Assembly (NCBI GenBank): GCA_021737695.1
Contig: JAIPDL010000004.1
Location: 1-64,000, forward strand
DNA: 64,000 nt
Direction of reading: 5' to 3'
DNA from: Desulfotignum sp.
GTDB lineage: Bacteria > Desulfobacterota > Desulfobacteria > Desulfobacterales > Desulfobacteraceae
Position 1 is the stretch's first letter. Every line of letters begins with the position of its first letter. Made by a program: the position numbers and the translations under genes. Positions 44,694 to 56,761 of this stretch are shown piece by piece. The notes under the pieces are model-generated. The model did no database searches, had not been told where the DNA came from, and saw nothing but the letters and a program-made list of their open reading frames with translations.

Positions 44694-46037
44694 ATGCAGG
44701 TAAAAATTGAAGACAAGAGCGCTGTCAAAAAGGTACTCTATTTTGAAATTCCCAAGGAAAAAGTGGCGAAAGAGCTTGACAAGGCATACAACGAACTGAA
44801 GAAAAAAGCGGATATCAAAGGGTTCAGAAAAGGGAAAATTCCCAGAAAAGTCCTTGAAAATCGTTTTTCCAAAGACGTTCATGCCGATGTCGCCCCCCGG
44901 TTGATTCAGGATTCCTTTGTTGAAGCCATCCAGGAACACAATCTGAACATTGTGGGGGGGCCCCAGCTGGATCCGCCGGAATTGAATCCGGATTCAGACT
45001 ATGTGTTTGATATCACCGTTGAAGTGAAACCGGAACTGCCTGAGATCGATTACAAGGACATGGCCCTTGAAAAAAATCGTTACGCGGTTTCTGATGCTGA
45101 GATCGATGCCCAGATTCATATGATTCAGAAAACCATGGCAAAAAAACAGAAAGTGAGCGAAAGCCGGGCTGTCAAAGCGTCTGATTTTGTCCTGATCGAT
45201 TATCAGGGATTTTTGAACAACGAGCCGTTTGAGCCCACGCCCAAAATAGAAAATTTTCTCTACCAGATAGGGCAAGATAACTTACCTGAAGCGTTTGCCG
45301 AAAAATTGACCGGGTGTGTGCCTGTTCAGGACATAGAGGTTGAAGTGGCTTATCCTGAAGATCATCCGGATGAGAACATGAAGGGGAAAACCATTTTATA
45401 CAAGGTGACGCTCAAAGAAATTCAGGAAGAAATTCTTCCTGAGATCAATGACGATCTGGTCAAGGGCTTAGGCAAGTTTGAGACCCTGGATCAGGTCAAG
45501 GATTCCATCCGGGAAAACCTGGAAAAAGGAAACGAGCAGCGTGTGAAGCACGAGCTCAGTGAACAGATTTTTCAGCACCTGCTGGAAAAATATGAATTCG
45601 AAGTACCCGAAGCCATGATCGAAGGAGAGCTCAACGGGATTATCAGTGAGACAGAGCAGGCGTATTCAGCCAATAACACCAGTCTGGAAGAACATGGATT
45701 GAGCCGTGAGAAACTGTCTGAACAGTACCGGGATGTGGCCGAAAAGCAGGCCCGGCGGCATTTGATTCTCGATAAAATCATCACCCAGGGAAAACTGGAT
45801 CTCACCGACGAAGAGATGGACAAAAGCCTGGAAGAAATGGCCCGGGGCATGAATGCCACTGTGGATGCCATAAAGAATTTTTTCAATATGGATCCCAAAC
45901 AGATGGAATATTACAAACATACCCAGCTTGAAAAAAAGGCGATCGATCTTATCATTGAAACCAGTCAGGTGACGGAAAAAGATCTGGAATCCGACGTTCA
46001 GGAAACATCGGTTTCGGACCCGGAAACTGACGCCTGA
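44694..46037 (+). CDS. tig: trigger factor
   Basis: 447 aa ribosome-associated chaperone and prolyl isomerase. Ribosome-binding signature GFRKGKIPRKVLENRF (residues ~43-58), a FKBP-like PPIase domain (~160-245) with VLIDYQGFLNNEPFE, and a long helical C-terminal domain. First gene of the conserved tig-clpP-clpX-lon cluster. Confidence 0.97.
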   Translation: MQVKIEDKSAVKKVLYFEIPKEKVAKELDKAYNELKKKADIKGFRKGKIPRKVLENRFSKDVHADVAPRLIQDSFVEAIQEHNLNIVGGPQLDPPELNPDSDYVFDITVEVKPELPEIDYKDMALEKNRYAVSDAEIDAQIHMIQKTMAKKQKVSESRAVKASDFVLIDYQGFLNNEPFEPTPKIENFLYQIGQDNLPEAFAEKLTGCVPVQDIEVEVAYPEDHPDENMKGKTILYKVTLKEIQEEILPEINDDLVKGLGKFETLDQVKDSIRENLEKGNEQRVKHELSEQIFQHLLEKYEFEVPEAMIEGELNGIISETEQAYSANNTSLEEHGLSREKLSEQYRDVAEKQARRHLILDKIITQGKLDLTDEEMDKSLEEMARGMNATVDAIKNFFNMDPKQMEYYKHTQLEKKAIDLIIETSQVTEKDLESDVQETSVSDPETDA

Positions 46038-46128
46038 TCGAATTTGTAAAAACAGATTCATCACAGCCTTGCTCCGAACTGTTTTCGGGACAGGGTTCAG
46101 TAAGAACAGATAACCAAGGAGTTTTATT

Positions 46129-46731
46129 GTGCCATTAGTTCCAATGGTGGTTGAACAAAGCAATCGGGGCGAGCGGGCCTATGATATTTATTCGCGTCTG
46201 TTAAAGGACCGGATTATATTTTTGGGTTCTGCCATTGACAGTGAAATTGCCAACCTCATTGTGGCCCAGCTGCTTTTCCTGGAATCGGAAGATCCGGAAA
46301 AAGACATCAGTTTTTATATCAACTCTCCCGGTGGTGTGGTCACTGCCGGACTGGCCGTGTATGATACCATACAGTACATCAAGCCGGATGTATCGACGGT
46401 TTGTATCGGACAGGCTGCCAGCATGGGGGCATTGCTGCTTGCTGCGGGGGCCCCGAAAAAACGGTTCGCCCTGCCCAACGCCAGAATTATGATCCATCAG
46501 CCTTTAGGGGGTGCCCAGGGCCAGGCAGCGGATATCAAAATTCAGGCCACGGAAATTCTTCGTATGAAAGATACGTTAAACGAGATTCTGGCACATCATA
46601 CCGGCCGGGAAATCGAAAAAATTGCCAAGGACACGGATCGCGATTTTTTCATGTCCGGGGATGAAGCAAAAACCTATGGTATTGTTGACCGGGTGGTTGC
46701 CGACAGAAGCCAATTGGAAGTGGAAGCCTGA
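46129..46731 (+). CDS. clpP: ATP-dependent Clp protease proteolytic subunit
   Basis: 200 aa, GTG start with AAGGAG eight bases upstream. Catalytic Ser in [11 protein letters not shown], His in [11 protein letters not shown] and Asp in [20 protein letters not shown]. Forms the tetradecameric proteolytic chamber used by ClpX. Confidence 0.98.
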   Translation: MPLVPMVVEQSNRGERAYDIYSRLLKDRIIFLGSAIDSEIANLIVAQLLFLESEDPEKDISFYINSPGGVVTAGLAVYDTIQYIKPDVSTVCIGQAASMGALLLAAGAPKKRFALPNARIMIHQPLGGAQGQAADIKIQATEILRMKDTLNEILAHHTGREIEKIAKDTDRDFFMSGDEAKTYGIVDRVVADRSQLEVEA

Positions 46732-46758
46732 TTCCGGCTTCAAAGGAGTGCTATTAAT

Positions 46759-48018
46759 ATGGCCAAAAAAGATGACACCAATGATCAATTTTTCTGCTCT
46801 TTCTGCGGGAAAAACCAGAAAGAAGTCCAGAAACTGATCGCCGGTCCCAGTGTCTATATCTGCAACGAATGCATCAAACTGTGTGGTGAAATCATTGAGG
46901 ATGAAGAAAAGGAAAAAGCGGCTGAAATTGAAAGCACCAGAGAGTTTTATGTGCCCAAGCAGATCAAGGCAATGCTTGATTCCTATGTGATCGAGCAGGA
47001 TGCGGCCAAAAAAGTGCTTTCTGTGGCAGTGTACAACCATTATAAACGCTTGACCTCCCGCATTGAAAAACCGGCGGATGATATTGAAATTCAGAAAAGC
47101 AATATTCTGTTGATCGGTCCGACGGGATGCGGTAAAACCCTTCTGGCCCAGACCCTTGCCAGATTTCTGGATGTGCCCTTTGCCATTGCCGATGCCACGG
47201 CTTTGACCGAAGCCGGTTACGTCGGAGAAGATGTGGAAAACATTGTTTTGTCTCTGGTTCAGAACGCGGACTATGATATTGAACGCGCCCAGAAGGGAAT
47301 TATTTATATTGATGAGATCGATAAAATTTCCCAGCGGGGTGATAACCCTTCCATTACCCGGGATGTGTCCGGAGAAGGGGTCCAGCAGGCATTGTTGAAA
47401 ATCATCGAAGGCACGGTGGCCAGCATTCCTCCCAAGGGCGGCAGAAAACATCCCCAGCAGGATTACGTCAAGGTGGATACCTCCAATATTCTTTTTATCT
47501 GCGGGGGCACGTTCACGGGACTGGAAAAAATCGTTGAGAGACGTATTTTACAGAAAACCATGGGATTCGGTGCCAAGATTGCCGACAGAAAACAGGTAAA
47601 TATCGGCACATTGCTGCAGCAGCTCAAGCCGGAAGATTTGATCAAGTTCGGACTGATCCCGGAATTTTTGGGACGGCTGCCCGTTGTCACCACCATCGGA
47701 GAACTTTCAGAAGCATCCCTGGTCAAGATTTTGACGGAACCTAAAAATGCATTGGTGAAACAATACCAGGAACTGTTTAGAATCGAAGGGGTCGATCTCC
47801 AGTTTACTGATGAGGCCCTGGAAGCCATGGCCAAGGAAGCGGTGATCAGAAAATCGGGTGCCAGAGGATTGCGGGCCATTATGGAAAAGACCATGCTGGA
47901 CATCATGTATGAACTGCCTTCCAAGGAAGATGTGAAAGAATGCGTGGTGGGAGAAGAAGTGGTGTTGAAAAACGAGCCGCCGATTCTTTTGTATGAACAA
48001 CCCAAAAAACAGGCCTGA
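46759..48018 (+). CDS. clpX: Clp protease ATPase subunit ClpX
   Basis: 419 aa. N-terminal zinc finger [18 protein letters not shown] with CNECIKLC, Walker A GPTGCGKT, Walker [10 protein letters not shown], pore loop around GYVGED, sensor II GARGLRA. Complete AAA+ unfoldase, 28 bp after clpP. Confidence 0.98.
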   Translation: MAKKDDTNDQFFCSFCGKNQKEVQKLIAGPSVYICNECIKLCGEIIEDEEKEKAAEIESTREFYVPKQIKAMLDSYVIEQDAAKKVLSVAVYNHYKRLTSRIEKPADDIEIQKSNILLIGPTGCGKTLLAQTLARFLDVPFAIADATALTEAGYVGEDVENIVLSLVQNADYDIERAQKGIIYIDEIDKISQRGDNPSITRDVSGEGVQQALLKIIEGTVASIPPKGGRKHPQQDYVKVDTSNILFICGGTFTGLEKIVERRILQKTMGFGAKIADRKQVNIGTLLQQLKPEDLIKFGLIPEFLGRLPVVTTIGELSEASLVKILTEPKNALVKQYQELFRIEGVDLQFTDEALEAMAKEAVIRKSGARGLRAIMEKTMLDIMYELPSKEDVKECVVGEEVVLKNEPPILLYEQPKKQA

Positions 48019-48041
48019 CAAAAGAAATCGAGATTGAATCA

Positions 48042-50411
48042 ATGATCAATATTTCCAGATTGTTCAACCAGGACGGCTCCGAATATATCAAAAAAACATT
48101 GCCTCTGGTTCCGTTGCGGGACATGGTGCTGTTTCCTTTTGTCACCACCTCTGTTTTTGTGGGAAGAGAAAAATCCATCAAGTCTCTGTCCGAAGCCATG
48201 GCCGGAGAAAAAAAGATATTTCTCACCACCCAGAAAGATCCGGAAGTGCTGAAACCCACGATTCAGGACATCTTCCAGGTGGGAACCGAAGCGAAGATTA
48301 CCCAGTTGCTTCGCCTGCCGGACGGAACGGTCAAGGCGCTTGTGGAAGGCGCCAGCCGGGGCAAAATTGTTAAATTGAGTGATGAACGCGGTTTTCTGAC
48401 GGTGGATTTTATTCCTGTGCAGGAGATGCCCATGTCTGACGCTATATCCAAAGCCGCATTTAGAACGGTTCTGGAAGCGTTTGAGCACTATGCAACTTTG
48501 TCCGGCGCAGTGTCCAAAAGTTTTTTTAAAAACCTGGAAATTCTGGAAGCCGACCCGTCCCGGTATGCGGATGCCATTGCGGCCCAGTTGCCGTTCAAGG
48601 TGAACGACAAGCAGCAGTTACTGGAATGCACGGATATTGAAAAACGGTTTTATCTGCTGCTTCAGTTGATTCAGCAGGAAACCGAAGTGTTTGCCATGTC
48701 CCAGAAGATCAAGGGACGGGTAAAAGAACAGATGGAAAAACTCCAGAAACGCCATTATCTCACCGAACAGATGCGGGCCATCAAAAAAGAGATGGGAGAA
48801 GACGGCGAATCCGGAGAATATGCTGAACTTGAAACCCGGATACGAAAAAAACGCCTGCCCAAAGAGGCGGCCGGGGTTGTCAGGCGGGAGCTGGAGAAGC
48901 TTAAGATGATGGCCCCCATGTCCTCGGAAGCAACGGTCATCAGAAATTACATCGACTGGATGATTTCCCTGCCATGGTATAGAAAAAACCGTCCGAAAAA
49001 TGACCTGGCCACTGCAGAGCGCATTCTGGATCAAGACCATTACGGCTTGAAAAAACCCAAAGAAAGAATTCTGGAATATCTGGCCGTACAGATGCTGATC
49101 AAGAAAATCAAAGGGCCGATCCTTTGCCTGGTGGGGCCTCCCGGTGTCGGGAAAACGTCTCTGGTAAGATCTGTGGCATCCGCTACCGGTCGATCGTTTG
49201 CCAGAATATCGCTGGGCGGAGTTCGGGATGAAGCGGAAATCAGAGGGCATCGCCGGACCTATGTGGGGGCCATGCCCGGTAAACTGATTCAGACCATAAA
49301 AAAAGTCGGGTACAGCAACCCGGTCCTGTGTCTGGATGAAATCGACAAGATGACAGCTGATTTCAGAGGAGATCCCTCTTCGGCGCTGCTTGAGGCCCTG
49401 GACCCGGAACAGAACCGGCATTTCAATGATCATTATATGGAAGTGGATTACGATCTGTCGGAAATCCTGTTCATCACCACGGCCAATACCCTGTTTGATA
49501 TTCCGGCACCCCTGCGGGACAGAATGGAGATCATTCAGATTCCCGGATATACAGAGTATGAAAAAGCGCAGATAGCCAAAGGGTTTCTGATTCCCAAGCA
49601 GATCAGAGAAAACGGGCTTGACCAAGGGGATGTGACCTTTTCGGATAATGCCGTTCAAACCATTATCCAGAGGTATACCCGTGAAGCAGGGGTTCGGAAT
49701 CTGGAACGGGAAATATCATCGGTCATCAGAAAAATTGCTACCCGGATCGTTCGCACCAAAGAACGTAAAAACTATGCCGTGAGTACCGTCAGTGTGATGA
49801 AATATCTGGGACAGCCGAAATTTCGCAACAAACCCCTGGAAGTGGAAGATAAAACCGGGATTGTGACTGGGCTTGCCTGGACCCAGGCCGGCGGCGAACT
49901 TCTGACCATCGAGGCGGTGACCATGCCGGGAAAAGGGCGCATCATGGTGACCGGAAAACTGGGGGATGTCATGAAAGAGTCATCCCAGGCCGCTGTCAGC
50001 TATGTTCGCTCCCGAAGCAAAGCCCTGGGGATCCATGAAGATTTTTACAAGGACCTGGACATTCATATCCATGTGCCGGAAGGGGCGATCCCCAAGGATG
50101 GTCCGTCTGCCGGTATAGCCATGTGCACGGCCGTGGTCTCAATTTTAACAGGCCGTCCGGTTTACAGAAATTTGGCCATGACCGGTGAAATTACCCTCAG
50201 AGGCAGAGTACTTCCCATCGGCGGGGTCAAGGAAAAATTACTGGCTGCCCACACCCACGGGATTCGGAAAGTGGTGATGTCGGCGGAAAATGAGAAAGAT
50301 ATTCAGGAAATCCCCAGATCCATTCAAAAACAGCTGGATATTGTTTTTGTGGATGACATGAGCCAGGTGCTGGAACATGCCCTGATTCAAACTGCCGCTG
50401 ATTCCCGTTAA
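48042..50411 (+). CDS. lon: ATP-dependent protease Lon
   Basis: 789 aa. N-terminal LonN domain (~17-210), AAA+ domain with [15 protein letters not shown] and CLDEIDK, and C-terminal protease domain with the Ser/Lys dyad region [14 protein letters not shown]. Complete. Its stop codon region overlaps the stop of convergent rho by 4 bp, so there is no room for a terminator between the two genes. Confidence 0.98.
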   Translation: MINISRLFNQDGSEYIKKTLPLVPLRDMVLFPFVTTSVFVGREKSIKSLSEAMAGEKKIFLTTQKDPEVLKPTIQDIFQVGTEAKITQLLRLPDGTVKALVEGASRGKIVKLSDERGFLTVDFIPVQEMPMSDAISKAAFRTVLEAFEHYATLSGAVSKSFFKNLEILEADPSRYADAIAAQLPFKVNDKQQLLECTDIEKRFYLLLQLIQQETEVFAMSQKIKGRVKEQMEKLQKRHYLTEQMRAIKKEMGEDGESGEYAELETRIRKKRLPKEAAGVVRRELEKLKMMAPMSSEATVIRNYIDWMISLPWYRKNRPKNDLATAERILDQDHYGLKKPKERILEYLAVQMLIKKIKGPILCLVGPPGVGKTSLVRSVASATGRSFARISLGGVRDEAEIRGHRRTYVGAMPGKLIQTIKKVGYSNPVLCLDEIDKMTADFRGDPSSALLEALDPEQNRHFNDHYMEVDYDLSEILFITTANTLFDIPAPLRDRMEIIQIPGYTEYEKAQIAKGFLIPKQIRENGLDQGDVTFSDNAVQTIIQRYTREAGVRNLEREISSVIRKIATRIVRTKERKNYAVSTVSVMKYLGQPKFRNKPLEVEDKTGIVTGLAWTQAGGELLTIEAVTMPGKGRIMVTGKLGDVMKESSQAAVSYVRSRSKALGIHEDFYKDLDIHIHVPEGAIPKDGPSAGIAMCTAVVSILTGRPVYRNLAMTGEITLRGRVLPIGGVKEKLLAAHTHGIRKVVMSAENEKDIQEIPRSIQKQLDIVFVDDMSQVLEHALIQTAADSR

Positions 50412-51487
50412 AAATCTAAATCTTCCAGAAGAGAAATGAATGACGTCATGGCGGACACTTCGTCCATGGGAGCCACTTTTCTGCGAATATCAACAATTTT
50501 TTCATAGGCGGCCGAATCCATGAGCAGGTCTTCTTTTCTAGTGCCGCTCTGATTGATGTTAATGGCTGGCCAGATTCGACGTTCGGCGCATTCCCTGGAC
50601 AGAAACAGGTCCATGTTGCCCGTGCCCTTGAATTCCTGAAATATGACCTCATCCATGCGGCTGCCCGTATCCACCAGGATGGTGGCGATGATGGTCAAAG
50701 AGCCCCCGTTTTCCAGTTTTCGGGCCGCACCGAATATTTTTCTGGGAAATTCCATGGCATTGGCGCCCAGACCCCCGGACAACGTTTTCCCGAAACTGTC
50801 CGTATCTGCATTGAACGCCCGGGTCATCCGGGTCAAAGAATCGATGAACACCACGGCATCCTGGCCGATTTCCGCACATCGAATGGCGGTATGCATGGCC
50901 AGGCGTGTCATCCTCATGTGCTGGCCGATTTGCTGATCAGCGGATGAATACAGTACATGGGCATTGACCAGTCCCCTTTGAAAGTCGGTGACCTCTTCGG
51001 GCCGTTCGTCCACCAGCAGAATAAATACATTGGCATCCGGATGATTGGTGACCACTGAATTGGCCATATGGCGCAAAATAAAGGTTTTCCCGGATTTGGG
51101 CGGCGCAATAATCAATCCCCGCTGTCCCATGCCGATGGGAACAATTATATCCAGGGCCTTTCCCACCGTATCCTCATCATTTTGAGTCAGAACATATCGT
51201 TCATAGGGATTGATGCTTACCTGATCCTGAAGCATGGGAATGGCGGCAAATTCGTCGAAAGGAAGTCCATTGATCGTTTCAACCCGTACCAAAGCCAGGT
51301 TCGGGTTTCTCGGGTCTTTTTTTTCACCCAGACCCTGAATTACGCTGCCTTCCCGCAGATTTAATTTACGGATCAAGCTGTTGGGCACATAAGGGTTTTC
51401 CGGACGGGGCTGAAAATTGTCATCAATTTCCCGCAGAAATCCAAACCCTTTATCCATGATTTCCAGATATCCTGACACAGGTTCCAT
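50408..51487 (-). CDS. rho: transcription termination factor Rho, short form
   Basis: 359 aa. RNA-binding cold-shock domain at the extreme N-terminus (GYLEIMDKGFGFLR), Walker A IAPPKSGKT, VDERPEEVTD, Q-loop/R-loop region DSFGKTLSGGLGANA and the end SGTRKEDLLM. The roughly 50-residue helical Rho_N domain found in most Rho proteins (~415 aa) is absent. AAGGAG 11 bases before the ATG supports this as the true start. All catalytic motifs are intact, so it should be a functional hexameric RNA translocase. Confidence 0.93.
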   Translation of the reverse strand: MEPVSGYLEIMDKGFGFLREIDDNFQPRPENPYVPNSLIRKLNLREGSVIQGLGEKKDPRNPNLALVRVETINGLPFDEFAAIPMLQDQVSINPYERYVLTQNDEDTVGKALDIIVPIGMGQRGLIIAPPKSGKTFILRHMANSVVTNHPDANVFILLVDERPEEVTDFQRGLVNAHVLYSSADQQIGQHMRMTRLAMHTAIRCAEIGQDAVVFIDSLTRMTRAFNADTDSFGKTLSGGLGANAMEFPRKIFGAARKLENGGSLTIIATILVDTGSRMDEVIFQEFKGTGNMDLFLSRECAERRIWPAININQSGTRKEDLLMDSAAYEKIVDIRRKVAPMDEVSAMTSFISLLEDLDF

Positions 51488-51743
51488 AATTACTTAAACT
51501 CCTTGATAAACGTGTGCTGCTGCTGAAAGAACAGGGTAAGGATTCAACTTGCGAATGCCCGTGCATCACAAGGTCATAAGAAACCCGGCATCACATTTTT
51601 ATCGGATTGACGTTATTCGAATTCAATTTTATAGCGTACAAGGTATATACCATTAAAAACCGGGGCTTGCAAGATACTAACGCAACAAAAAAGATGGATT
51701 TTTTACCTGGCAACAAGAAAACCAGAAATTTGTTAAAATTTGC

Positions 51744-51772
51744 TTGACACGCATTTTTAATATTGATATAAG
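51744..51772 (+). promoter_or_regulatory. sigma70 promoter of the tRNA pair
   Basis: TTGACA, exact 17-bp spacer, TATAAG, placed 13 bp before tRNA-Val. The rest of the 300-bp gap between rho and the tRNAs (51488-51743) is AT-rich and holds the rho leader; I see no gene in it. Confidence 0.8.
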
Positions 51773-51785
51773 TGCTCTGTTTTTC

Positions 51786-51861
51786 GGGCGATTAACTCAG
51801 TTGGGAGAGTGCAACCCTTACAAGGTTGAAGTCGCAGGTTCAAGCCCTGCATCGCCCACCA
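51786..51861 (+). tRNA. tRNA-Val (UAC)
   Basis: 76 nt: acceptor GGGCGAT/ATCGCCC, anticodon arm CAACC-CTTACAA-GGTTG (anticodon TAC), T-arm GTTCAAGCC, encoded CCA. Confidence 0.97.
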
Positions 51862-51879
51862 GGAGACATAAGTGATTAC

Positions 51880-51956
51880 GGGGGTGTAGTTCAGTTGGTT
51901 AGAACGCTTGCCTGTCACGCAAGAGGCCGCGAGTTCGAGTCTCGTCACTCCCGCCA
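51880..51956 (+). tRNA. tRNA-Asp (GUC)
   Basis: 77 nt: acceptor GGGGGTG/CACTCCC with one G-U pair, anticodon loop CTGTCAC (GTC), T-loop GTTCGAGTC, encoded CCA. Cotranscribed with tRNA-Val 18 bp upstream. Confidence 0.97.
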
Positions 51957-51962
51957 CCATAT

Positions 51963-52002
51963 AAAAAAGAGGGTGTTAGCTAATGGCTGACACCCTCTTT
52001 TT
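51963..52002. terminator. bidirectional terminator, tRNAs/leuB
   Basis: AAAGAGGGTGT pairs with ACACCCTCTTTTT over a 13-base loop; A and T tracts on both sides serve the tRNA operon and convergent leuB. Confidence 0.88.
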
Positions 52003-52024
52003 GTTTGCCCGATATTTTCGCCAA

Positions 52025-53167
<1,143 letters not shown>

Positions 53168-53204
53168 AGATTTTGCGTTAAATTATCGATTGTTTGTTAC
53201 ATCA

Positions 53205-54380
53205 TTATTTCCGGTTGCTGTATTCTGCATATGCCATGGCTGTTGTTCTGTAAACCAGATGGGCCATTTTTGAAAACGGCAGAAAAGCGAACAGATTGAA
53301 GATGGCAATCAGGTGCAGGTAATACAGAATGTAGGACGTCCATTCCAAATGGGCCAGGCGGGCCATCTGGGTCAACATGCCTGTGACGCCTAAGGCAAAG
53401 ACAATTCCTAAAATATACCAGTCTTTGTAGGTGCTGACCTGATCTTTGTTATCCAGACGGCTTTTGATCATCAGACCCGATCCGATCACCAGCGCCACAC
53501 CCGCAATATTGCCCAGCCATTTGACCGGATTCAACTGGGAATAGGGACCCGGGGTCTGGAATACATACAGCACAAAAAAGAAAATACCGGTGACAATGAA
53601 CAGACCGATAAAGGAAAACAAAACCATCATATGAGGCGTGGCCCGCTCCTTGTTGGTTTCACATTCATTGAATTTTTCATGTTTAAGAATGGTGGGAACG
53701 GTTTTGACCAGCGCCTGGACCAAAGATTTATAATCAATATTCTTTTTGTCGGTTTTACCCTCCATCACGGCATTTTCATGAATATCCGTGATAAACCGCC
53801 GCAGACTGAGCAGAAAAATGATGACCACGGCAGTGGCCAGGGGCACAAACGTCAGATCCACAAACCAGGTGGAAAAGAAATTGGCCTGGGCAATGACACC
53901 CTCGTGGGCATGGGACCAGGCAATGCCGAAGACGTTGAATATTTTGGTCATGACATCACTCTGGGCCATGGTGATATAGGCGAGAATGGCAAACCAGATG
54001 GCCGGAATCCCCAGCAGCCAGGGAAGCTTTTTGGGATCATTCACCGCTTTGGCCAATGCTTTGGGCTGGGCATATTCAGTAATGGCTGCAGCACGGACCG
54101 CCGCCAGTACATCACCCGGAGCCGCGCCTCGCGGGCACAGATCAGTACAGTCACCGCAATTGTGACACAGCCAGATATCCCCGTTTTTAATGAGGCGATC
54201 CTTCAATCCCCATGAGGCGGCAATCATTTCCTTTCTGGGAAACGGGCTGTTTTCCGGTGCGATGGGACAGGCCACGGAACAGGTTGCGCACTGGTAACAT
54301 TTTTTCAGGGTGTCTCCGCCAAGACCGCGGATCTGTGCAATAAACCCCAGATCGGGTTGGGCAAGATATGTGTCAGTCAT
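53205..54380 (-). CDS. qmoC: QmoC, membrane subunit of the Qmo complex
   Basis: 391 aa. Soluble N-terminus with two [4Fe-4S] motifs (CYQCATCSVACP and CHNCGDCTDLCPRG, HdrC-like) fused to a membrane domain with about six segments (HdrE/cytochrome b-like; ~125-385). It links the quinone pool to QmoA/QmoB and, through them, to APS reductase. GGAGG upstream of the ATG. Last gene of qmoABC. Confidence 0.96.
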   Translation of the reverse strand: MTDTYLAQPDLGFIAQIRGLGGDTLKKCYQCATCSVACPIAPENSPFPRKEMIAASWGLKDRLIKNGDIWLCHNCGDCTDLCPRGAAPGDVLAAVRAAAITEYAQPKALAKAVNDPKKLPWLLGIPAIWFAILAYITMAQSDVMTKIFNVFGIAWSHAHEGVIAQANFFSTWFVDLTFVPLATAVVIIFLLSLRRFITDIHENAVMEGKTDKKNIDYKSLVQALVKTVPTILKHEKFNECETNKERATPHMMVLFSFIGLFIVTGIFFFVLYVFQTPGPYSQLNPVKWLGNIAGVALVIGSGLMIKSRLDNKDQVSTYKDWYILGIVFALGVTGMLTQMARLAHLEWTSYILYYLHLIAIFNLFAFLPFSKMAHLVYRTTAMAYAEYSNRK

Positions 54381-54416
54381 ATTAAAAAACCTCCATTTGG
54401 TTTGAAAGTTGCGACA

Positions 54417-56753
54417 TTAGAAACCCTTGAACGGGTTTGGACCCAGGGCATCCACTTCTTCAACAAAGTCATTGATGATCTTGGGCAGTTTGTCGTATTC
54501 GTCAATAGCTACTTCCACAAATGCCACGCGTTCTTCTTCCAGGGCCAGACTGGACAAGGCGTCTCCGATTTTTTTCACCCGGACTTCCGCCAGCTCAGAG
54601 CCTTTGACAAAATGGCACTGATAATCATCGCCATGCTTGCAACCGATGAGAATCACGCCGTCCATGCCCTGGGCCAGGGCATCCTTGATCCAGATGGTGT
54701 TCACGGATCCCAGGCACCGAACCGGTATAAAACGAACATCCGGCGAATACTCGATCCGGTTCAATCCCACCATATCCAGAGCCGGGAACGCATCGTTTTC
54801 GCAGATCAGTGCCAGGAAACGGAAAGGCGGTTCATCAAAGTCATCTTCAGAAGGCACTTTGACGGCTTTGATCTGGGACCCGATGGAGTCGATGGTGTAG
54901 TCGGCAAACGAAATAATCCGTTCCGGGCAGGCTCCCATGCAGGTGCCACATCGGCGGCACCGGGTCGGATTGGCTTTCGGGGTCCCCTTGGCATCATCAT
55001 CCAGCGCACCGAACGGGCATTCCACGGTACAGCGTTTGCACTGGGTGCATCTCTGGAAGAAAAATTCCGGAAACGTCATATCCCCGGATCTGGGATGGAC
55101 CGACATACCCCGGTTGGCACTTTCCACACACTGGATGGCTTTAAGAGCGGCACCGGTGGCATCTTCAATGGATTCTTCAATGGTCATGGCCCGGCGAATG
55201 GCACCGGCCGCGTAAATACCGGTTCTCTGGGTTTCATAGGGAAAACAGATATAGTTGGAGTCGGCATACTGGCCGAAAATATCATTGTCACGGAATCCCG
55301 GTCCCTGGCGGTATGCCAGGTTCACTACGGGATCATCCTTGGTGACCGGGACCATGCCGCCGGCAACGACCACCATGTCCGCTTTCAACGCCAGATTGTC
55401 GCCTAACAGGGTGTTTACAGCCGTCACCTCCAGGCCATTGCCCTGGGTTTTGACTTCAGTGACCGACCCTTTGGTCATGAATACACCATCTTCCTGCTGC
55501 ATGCTCTTGTAAAAATATTCCTGCAATCCGGGGGTCCGCATGTGCTGGTAAATCACAAAGGCTTTGCCGTCAGTATAGTCTTCAGTGACATACCGGGCCT
55601 GTTTTAAAGCGACCTGTGAGGTGACGGATCCGCAATAGTCAAAATCGGCATCATCCTCATCCTTGCCGGGGGACTGGATGAACACTACATTTTTGGCCGG
55701 CTTGCCGTCGGACGGTCTTGCAATTTTGCCTTTGGCGGCAATTTGTTCAAATTCATGGTTGCTCACCACATCCGGAAGGTCGAATCCCAGATGATCAATG
55801 TCCATTTTTGACAGGTCCGCCGGCCGCCATCCGGCCGCCAGAATGACAGCCCCGTAGAGTTCACCATCCGGGTCAAGATTGAGAATATCCTTACGGCCTT
55901 CATTGTATTCCAGAAATTTGGCATGGGCCGCTTCCGGATCCAGTTCCTTGCCGGTTTCATCCACCAGCATCTCTTCGGGCAGGGGGAACGGCACATCAAA
56001 GGGGATTCTTTCTCCGGGTTTTTTAAAGGTCACGGTGAACTCGCCGGGTTGACCGGCAATGCGTGCCACCTCACAACCGGTTCTGACATCGATGTTGGGA
56101 TATCCCTGAATTTCCTGAATCAGTTTGTCCGCCACCGGGGCCTGCAGGGTTTCAAAAGGGGCAGATACCGGCATCTGACTGCGCAGTTTTGCTGCGTAGC
56201 CGCCCAGGGCTTCGGTTTTCTCTACAATGGTCACATCATACCCGGTCTTGGCCGCATCCAGAGCCGCTGCCATGCCGGTGACGCCCCCACCTAAAACCAG
56301 AATTTTCTTGGAAAAAGATTCCGGTTTATAAGGGGTCGGCAGTTTTACTTTTTCCAGGCGGATCATTCCCATCCGGATGTAATCTTCGGCTTTCATCTGA
56401 ATCCGGTCAAAATGTTCTTCATCGTCTTTCTGTTCTTCGGTCAAAGCGGGGTAGGTTTCTCTGGAATGCGGCCATACCACACCTTCTCTGAGGTTGACCC
56501 GTTCCACGATGCAATTGTCAAACCGGAACACATCAAAGTTGACCCGGCGGGAACAGGCACCGATCACCATGGCATTCACCTTGCCGTCATTCACATCTTT
56601 CTGGATCAGGGCCACGCCTTCCTTGGAACACAGGAAAGGATGCGTGGTACAGTTCAATCCTTCTTCCTCAGGGATCTCCACCAGATCTTCCATATCCAGG
56701 GTGTCTCCGATTCCGCAACCTGTGCAGATATATACGCCGTATTTTTTATCCAT
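54417..56753 (-). CDS. qmoB: QmoB, HdrA-like flavin/Fe-S subunit
   Basis: 778 aa. N-terminal YICTGCGIGD with conserved Cys, FAD motif ILVLGGGVTGMAAALDAAKTGYDVTIVE, CxxCxxCxxxCP clusters CTQCKRCTVECPFG and CRRCGTCMGACPERI, then an MvhD-like C-terminal domain (RFIPVRCLGSVN, IGCKHGDDYQCHF) that in related enzymes carries a [2Fe-2S] cluster. The upstream qmoA stop codon lies within its Shine-Dalgarno AAGGAGGTAA, a tight coupling. Confidence 0.96.
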   Translation of the reverse strand: MDKKYGVYICTGCGIGDTLDMEDLVEIPEEEGLNCTTHPFLCSKEGVALIQKDVNDGKVNAMVIGACSRRVNFDVFRFDNCIVERVNLREGVVWPHSRETYPALTEEQKDDEEHFDRIQMKAEDYIRMGMIRLEKVKLPTPYKPESFSKKILVLGGGVTGMAAALDAAKTGYDVTIVEKTEALGGYAAKLRSQMPVSAPFETLQAPVADKLIQEIQGYPNIDVRTGCEVARIAGQPGEFTVTFKKPGERIPFDVPFPLPEEMLVDETGKELDPEAAHAKFLEYNEGRKDILNLDPDGELYGAVILAAGWRPADLSKMDIDHLGFDLPDVVSNHEFEQIAAKGKIARPSDGKPAKNVVFIQSPGKDEDDADFDYCGSVTSQVALKQARYVTEDYTDGKAFVIYQHMRTPGLQEYFYKSMQQEDGVFMTKGSVTEVKTQGNGLEVTAVNTLLGDNLALKADMVVVAGGMVPVTKDDPVVNLAYRQGPGFRDNDIFGQYADSNYICFPYETQRTGIYAAGAIRRAMTIEESIEDATGAALKAIQCVESANRGMSVHPRSGDMTFPEFFFQRCTQCKRCTVECPFGALDDDAKGTPKANPTRCRRCGTCMGACPERIISFADYTIDSIGSQIKAVKVPSEDDFDEPPFRFLALICENDAFPALDMVGLNRIEYSPDVRFIPVRCLGSVNTIWIKDALAQGMDGVILIGCKHGDDYQCHFVKGSELAEVRVKKIGDALSSLALEEERVAFVEVAIDEYDKLPKIINDFVEEVDALGPNPFKGF

Positions 56754-56761
56754 GGTTTGTA

